From Chromera velia (lineage: Eukaryota > Sar > Chromeraceae), in assembly GCA_018398765.1 (NCBI GenBank), contig JAHBMJ010000718.1, positions 7,501 through 42,066 on the forward strand: 34,566 bases of DNA. Reading direction: 5' to 3'. Shown here piece by piece: positions 33,295 to 34,566 of the stretch (the first letter of the stretch is position 1; each line of letters begins with the position of its first letter). The notes beneath the pieces are model-generated. The model saw only the letters and a program-made list of their open reading frames with translations. It did no database searches and was not told the origin of the DNA. The position numbers were made by a program, and so were the translations under genes.

Positions 33295-34566
33295 GAAACT
33301 AAGCGAAGCACATCGAAGTATCAAAGATGGAATGAAGCCAGCGTGAGACAGATCGCTCAATTCCACATTCGCATTTGACATCTTCTCTGCCAGGCTTGCT
33401 CCAGTATGTAGCGAACTCTCAAAGAGAGAGGAGGAGTCAGGCCGCACTCATGTTTACAGAGACACAGTGATGCACAGAGATGGACCATTTGAATTCTTTT
33501 TTTCTCGGCTTTTCTTTTCAGACAAACAGGCAGAGAGACAGAGACAGATACGGAAAGGCTGGGGCGGGAATTGAGTGGGGAAAGAGGCCAGACAGGGGGG
33601 TAGAAAGAAAACCTACACGCACACCCAGTCACATAGTCAGAAAAAGAGGTGCGAAAGGGGAGAACGCACCTGGAATTATAGTGTCAGGGGGGATTTTTTT
33701 CTGCGTCTCCGGACTCGCCCCATTCATTAGTTCCGTCCAAATGATAGCTCTGGCCTGCAACCATCCGGATTGTAACAAGGGCAACAGGCATAACGAAGAG
33801 CAGAGTGTTTGTGACTTGATGCATGAAAGAGTAGCAGACTGAATGCCCTGGCACCTGAGTTCACCCAGACAGAAGGCAAGAGACAGGCAAGACATGCTGG
33901 AAAGAGACCCCATGAGATGGGATGGCAGCAGAGGGGAAAAGCGATTGAGGAGCCTGAAATGAGGGGGACATAGTTCTGTGCAAAAGAGACGGATTGAAGG
34001 ACGAGGGCCAAAGAGTCTGACTTATCTAGGAGGGCTGCAGGTTGTGTACAGGCGAACCTTGTTCCTTCGGTTCCACACGATGTCAGGGACCCCATCCGGC
34101 ACTTTCCATCCCGCATACTGCTGCTCTGTATAGAGAGGCTTTGCTTTTGCTGCGGCAGCTGCAGCTGCGGCCTGAGCTGCCTGTTCCTCTTCTTTCCTCT
34201 TCTCCTGGTGCTGACGCGCTAGGACTCTGGCTGCAAGCGAGTGGGACACACAGGCTTGTTAACGCAGCGAGACAGTAAGAGCAAAACAGCAGAGCCAAGG
34301 AATCGGAATGTGCTCAAAAGAGGCTGCTTCCATTGGGACACAGGACTGAGAGACTTGTTCATTATTGAGGGAGAAGACAACAACATTCAGAGAACTGTTC
34401 AGCTTCAAAAGAATGAACTGCACACACTGACCTTTCATATTTTCATGCATTTGGCACCACTTGGCCACAAGACTCGACGCAACCTTCCGCACTTTCTCGG
34501 TGAGATCATTTCGCTGGCTCAGTCTCTTTACGCAGACCCCGATTTTGGTGGAACCGATCAGAGCAG
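29923..34566 (-). CDS. TFIIS-like transcription factor (N-terminal and central domains), partial, with an in-frame TAA
   Basis: Nine minus-strand exons join in phase from the right edge: edge-34432, 34230-34058, 33754-33670, 33025-32796, 31790-31758, 31252-31210, 31072-31021, 30509-30445 and 29972-29923 (TGA). The first encodes a TFIIS N-terminal (LW-type) helical domain with [11 protein letters not shown] and VASSLVAKW. The second is a Glu/Gln/Ala-rich linker. The third and fourth give the TFIIS central domain, which in elongation factor S-II contacts RNA polymerase II; the signature is [20 protein letters not shown]. No C-terminal zinc ribbon follows. Instead about 75 unfamiliar residues include [19 protein letters not shown] and [11 protein letters not shown] at the end. 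In exon 4 the frame is interrupted by TAA at 32988-32990, so the gene may be a pseudogene, mis-sequenced or spliced differently. If exon 2 reads through its GTTCGC donor it stops at 34022. The domain calls are firm; the small 3' exons are inferred from phase. Confidence 0.75.
29961..30445. repeat. Duplicated segment, copy 1 (intron between exons 8 and 9 of TFIIS-like gene)
   Basis: About 485 bp nearly identical to 30552-31021, in direct orientation. On the sense strand the similarity starts with the last exon base and the donor GTTAGT, and it ends about 12 bases past the AAG acceptor. It has 15 bp (near 30139-30153) absent from copy 2. Confidence 0.9.
30552..31021. repeat. Duplicated segment, copy 2 (intron between exons 7 and 8 of TFIIS-like gene)
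   Basis: About 470 bp, the direct copy of 29961-30445. The similarity again begins exactly at the exon end and GTTAGT donor. The spacer between copies (30446-30551) contains exon 8. Confidence 0.9.
31540..31665. repeat. (GACA)n and GGCA-rich tract
   Basis: GACA units (about 31551-31580) flanked by degenerate GCAGGCA / GGTAGGC units inside the intron between exons 5 and 6 of the TFIIS-like gene. Confidence 0.85.
31917..31975. repeat. About 29-bp tandem duplication
   Basis: Two adjacent copies of a unit containing GCGGGGGTGGAAAGAAGAAA lie in the intron between exons 4 and 5 of the TFIIS-like gene. Confidence 0.85.
32962..32999. other. Perfect 10-bp inverted repeat inside TFIIS-like exon 4
   Basis: CAGTGGTACT (32962-32971) and AGTACCACTG (32990-32999) flank an 18-base loop. 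The in-frame TAA of the TFIIS-like gene (32988-32990) lies at the edge of one arm. Confidence 0.9.
33027..33297. repeat. Long (CA)n, (CT)n and (GA)n compound microsatellite
   Basis: CA repeats with CG-rich interruptions (33027-33250) contain a CT block (about 33207-33230) and are followed by GAAA/GA units (33251-33297). The array ends at the acceptor of exon 4 of the TFIIS-like gene (AG at 33026-33027 on the sense strand), so the sense strand reads as TG and TC right up to the splice site. Confidence 0.95.

Noticed and set aside
32964..33302. Long plus- and minus-strand frames of His/Thr or Cys/Val repeats
   Set aside because: Pure translation of the CA and GA microsatellite array, which is intronic to the TFIIS-like gene.
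33360..33447. Minus-strand candidate exon containing a VR-type start of a TFIIS central domain
   Set aside because: No frame gives matching splice phases; the exon at 33670-33754 fits both neighbours.

Overview
This window looks like nuclear DNA of an intron-dense eukaryotic alga or protist. A photosynthetic alveolate of the chromerid type is my best guess, but that is inference. Supporting signs are: many short phase-consistent exons with GT-AG introns and mostly TGCAG acceptors; a glyoxalase I whose N-terminus reads as a bipartite complex-plastid leader (signal peptide followed by a Phe-led basic stretch); a uricase ending in the peroxisomal signal SRL; heavy microsatellite content; and decayed LINE-like and foldback elements. 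I see no bacterial operon structure, rRNA, tRNA or CRISPR array.

Layout, left to right. (1) Minus strand, cut by the left edge: a six-helix membrane protein (182-876). (2) Minus strand, 2597-5737: a seven-exon, two-domain lactoylglutathione lyase of 373 residues. It is divergent, across about 680 bp, from (3) a plus-strand gene of about eight exons (6415-11937, about 1109 residues) with ankyrin-like helices around a very long disordered Ser/Pro/Gly-rich exon. (4) 13.5-16.5 kb: AT-rich transposon graveyard with two decayed C-terminal pieces of a LINE-type reverse-transcriptase protein and a 1.46-kb foldback element. (5) Minus strand, 17794-22044: complete ten-exon peroxisomal uricase (296 residues), divergent across about 610 bp from (6) a plus-strand five-exon FAD-dependent DAO-family oxidoreductase (22653-25409, 597 residues). 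(7) 25.8-27.6 kb: a 527-bp foldback element made of GGATTTT-type units, then a stop-broken reverse-transcriptase pseudogene. (8) 27.6-29.9 kb: mostly non-coding DNA with pyrimidine tracts, a small foldback and one orphan open stretch. (9) Minus strand, 29923 to the right edge: a nine-exon TFIIS-like gene (TFIIS N-terminal and central domains, no zinc ribbon) with one in-frame TAA in the central-domain exon and two consecutive introns that are near-identical copies.

The exon models were built by hand from homology, splice motifs and reading phase. Every junction in the uricase, glyoxalase, DAO and TFIIS-like models keeps frame, which is the strongest internal evidence available without transcripts. 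Functionally the genes are mixed: methylglyoxal detoxification, purine catabolism, amine or amino-acid oxidation and transcription elongation. The two head-to-head pairs (glyoxalase/ankyrin-like and uricase/DAO) suggest shared bidirectional promoters. The most unusual features are the duplicated intron pair, the interrupted TFIIS-like exon, the two foldback elements, the frequent GTCAG splice donors, and intronic microsatellites that are pyrimidine-rich or TG-type on the sense strand and often sit close upstream of acceptors.
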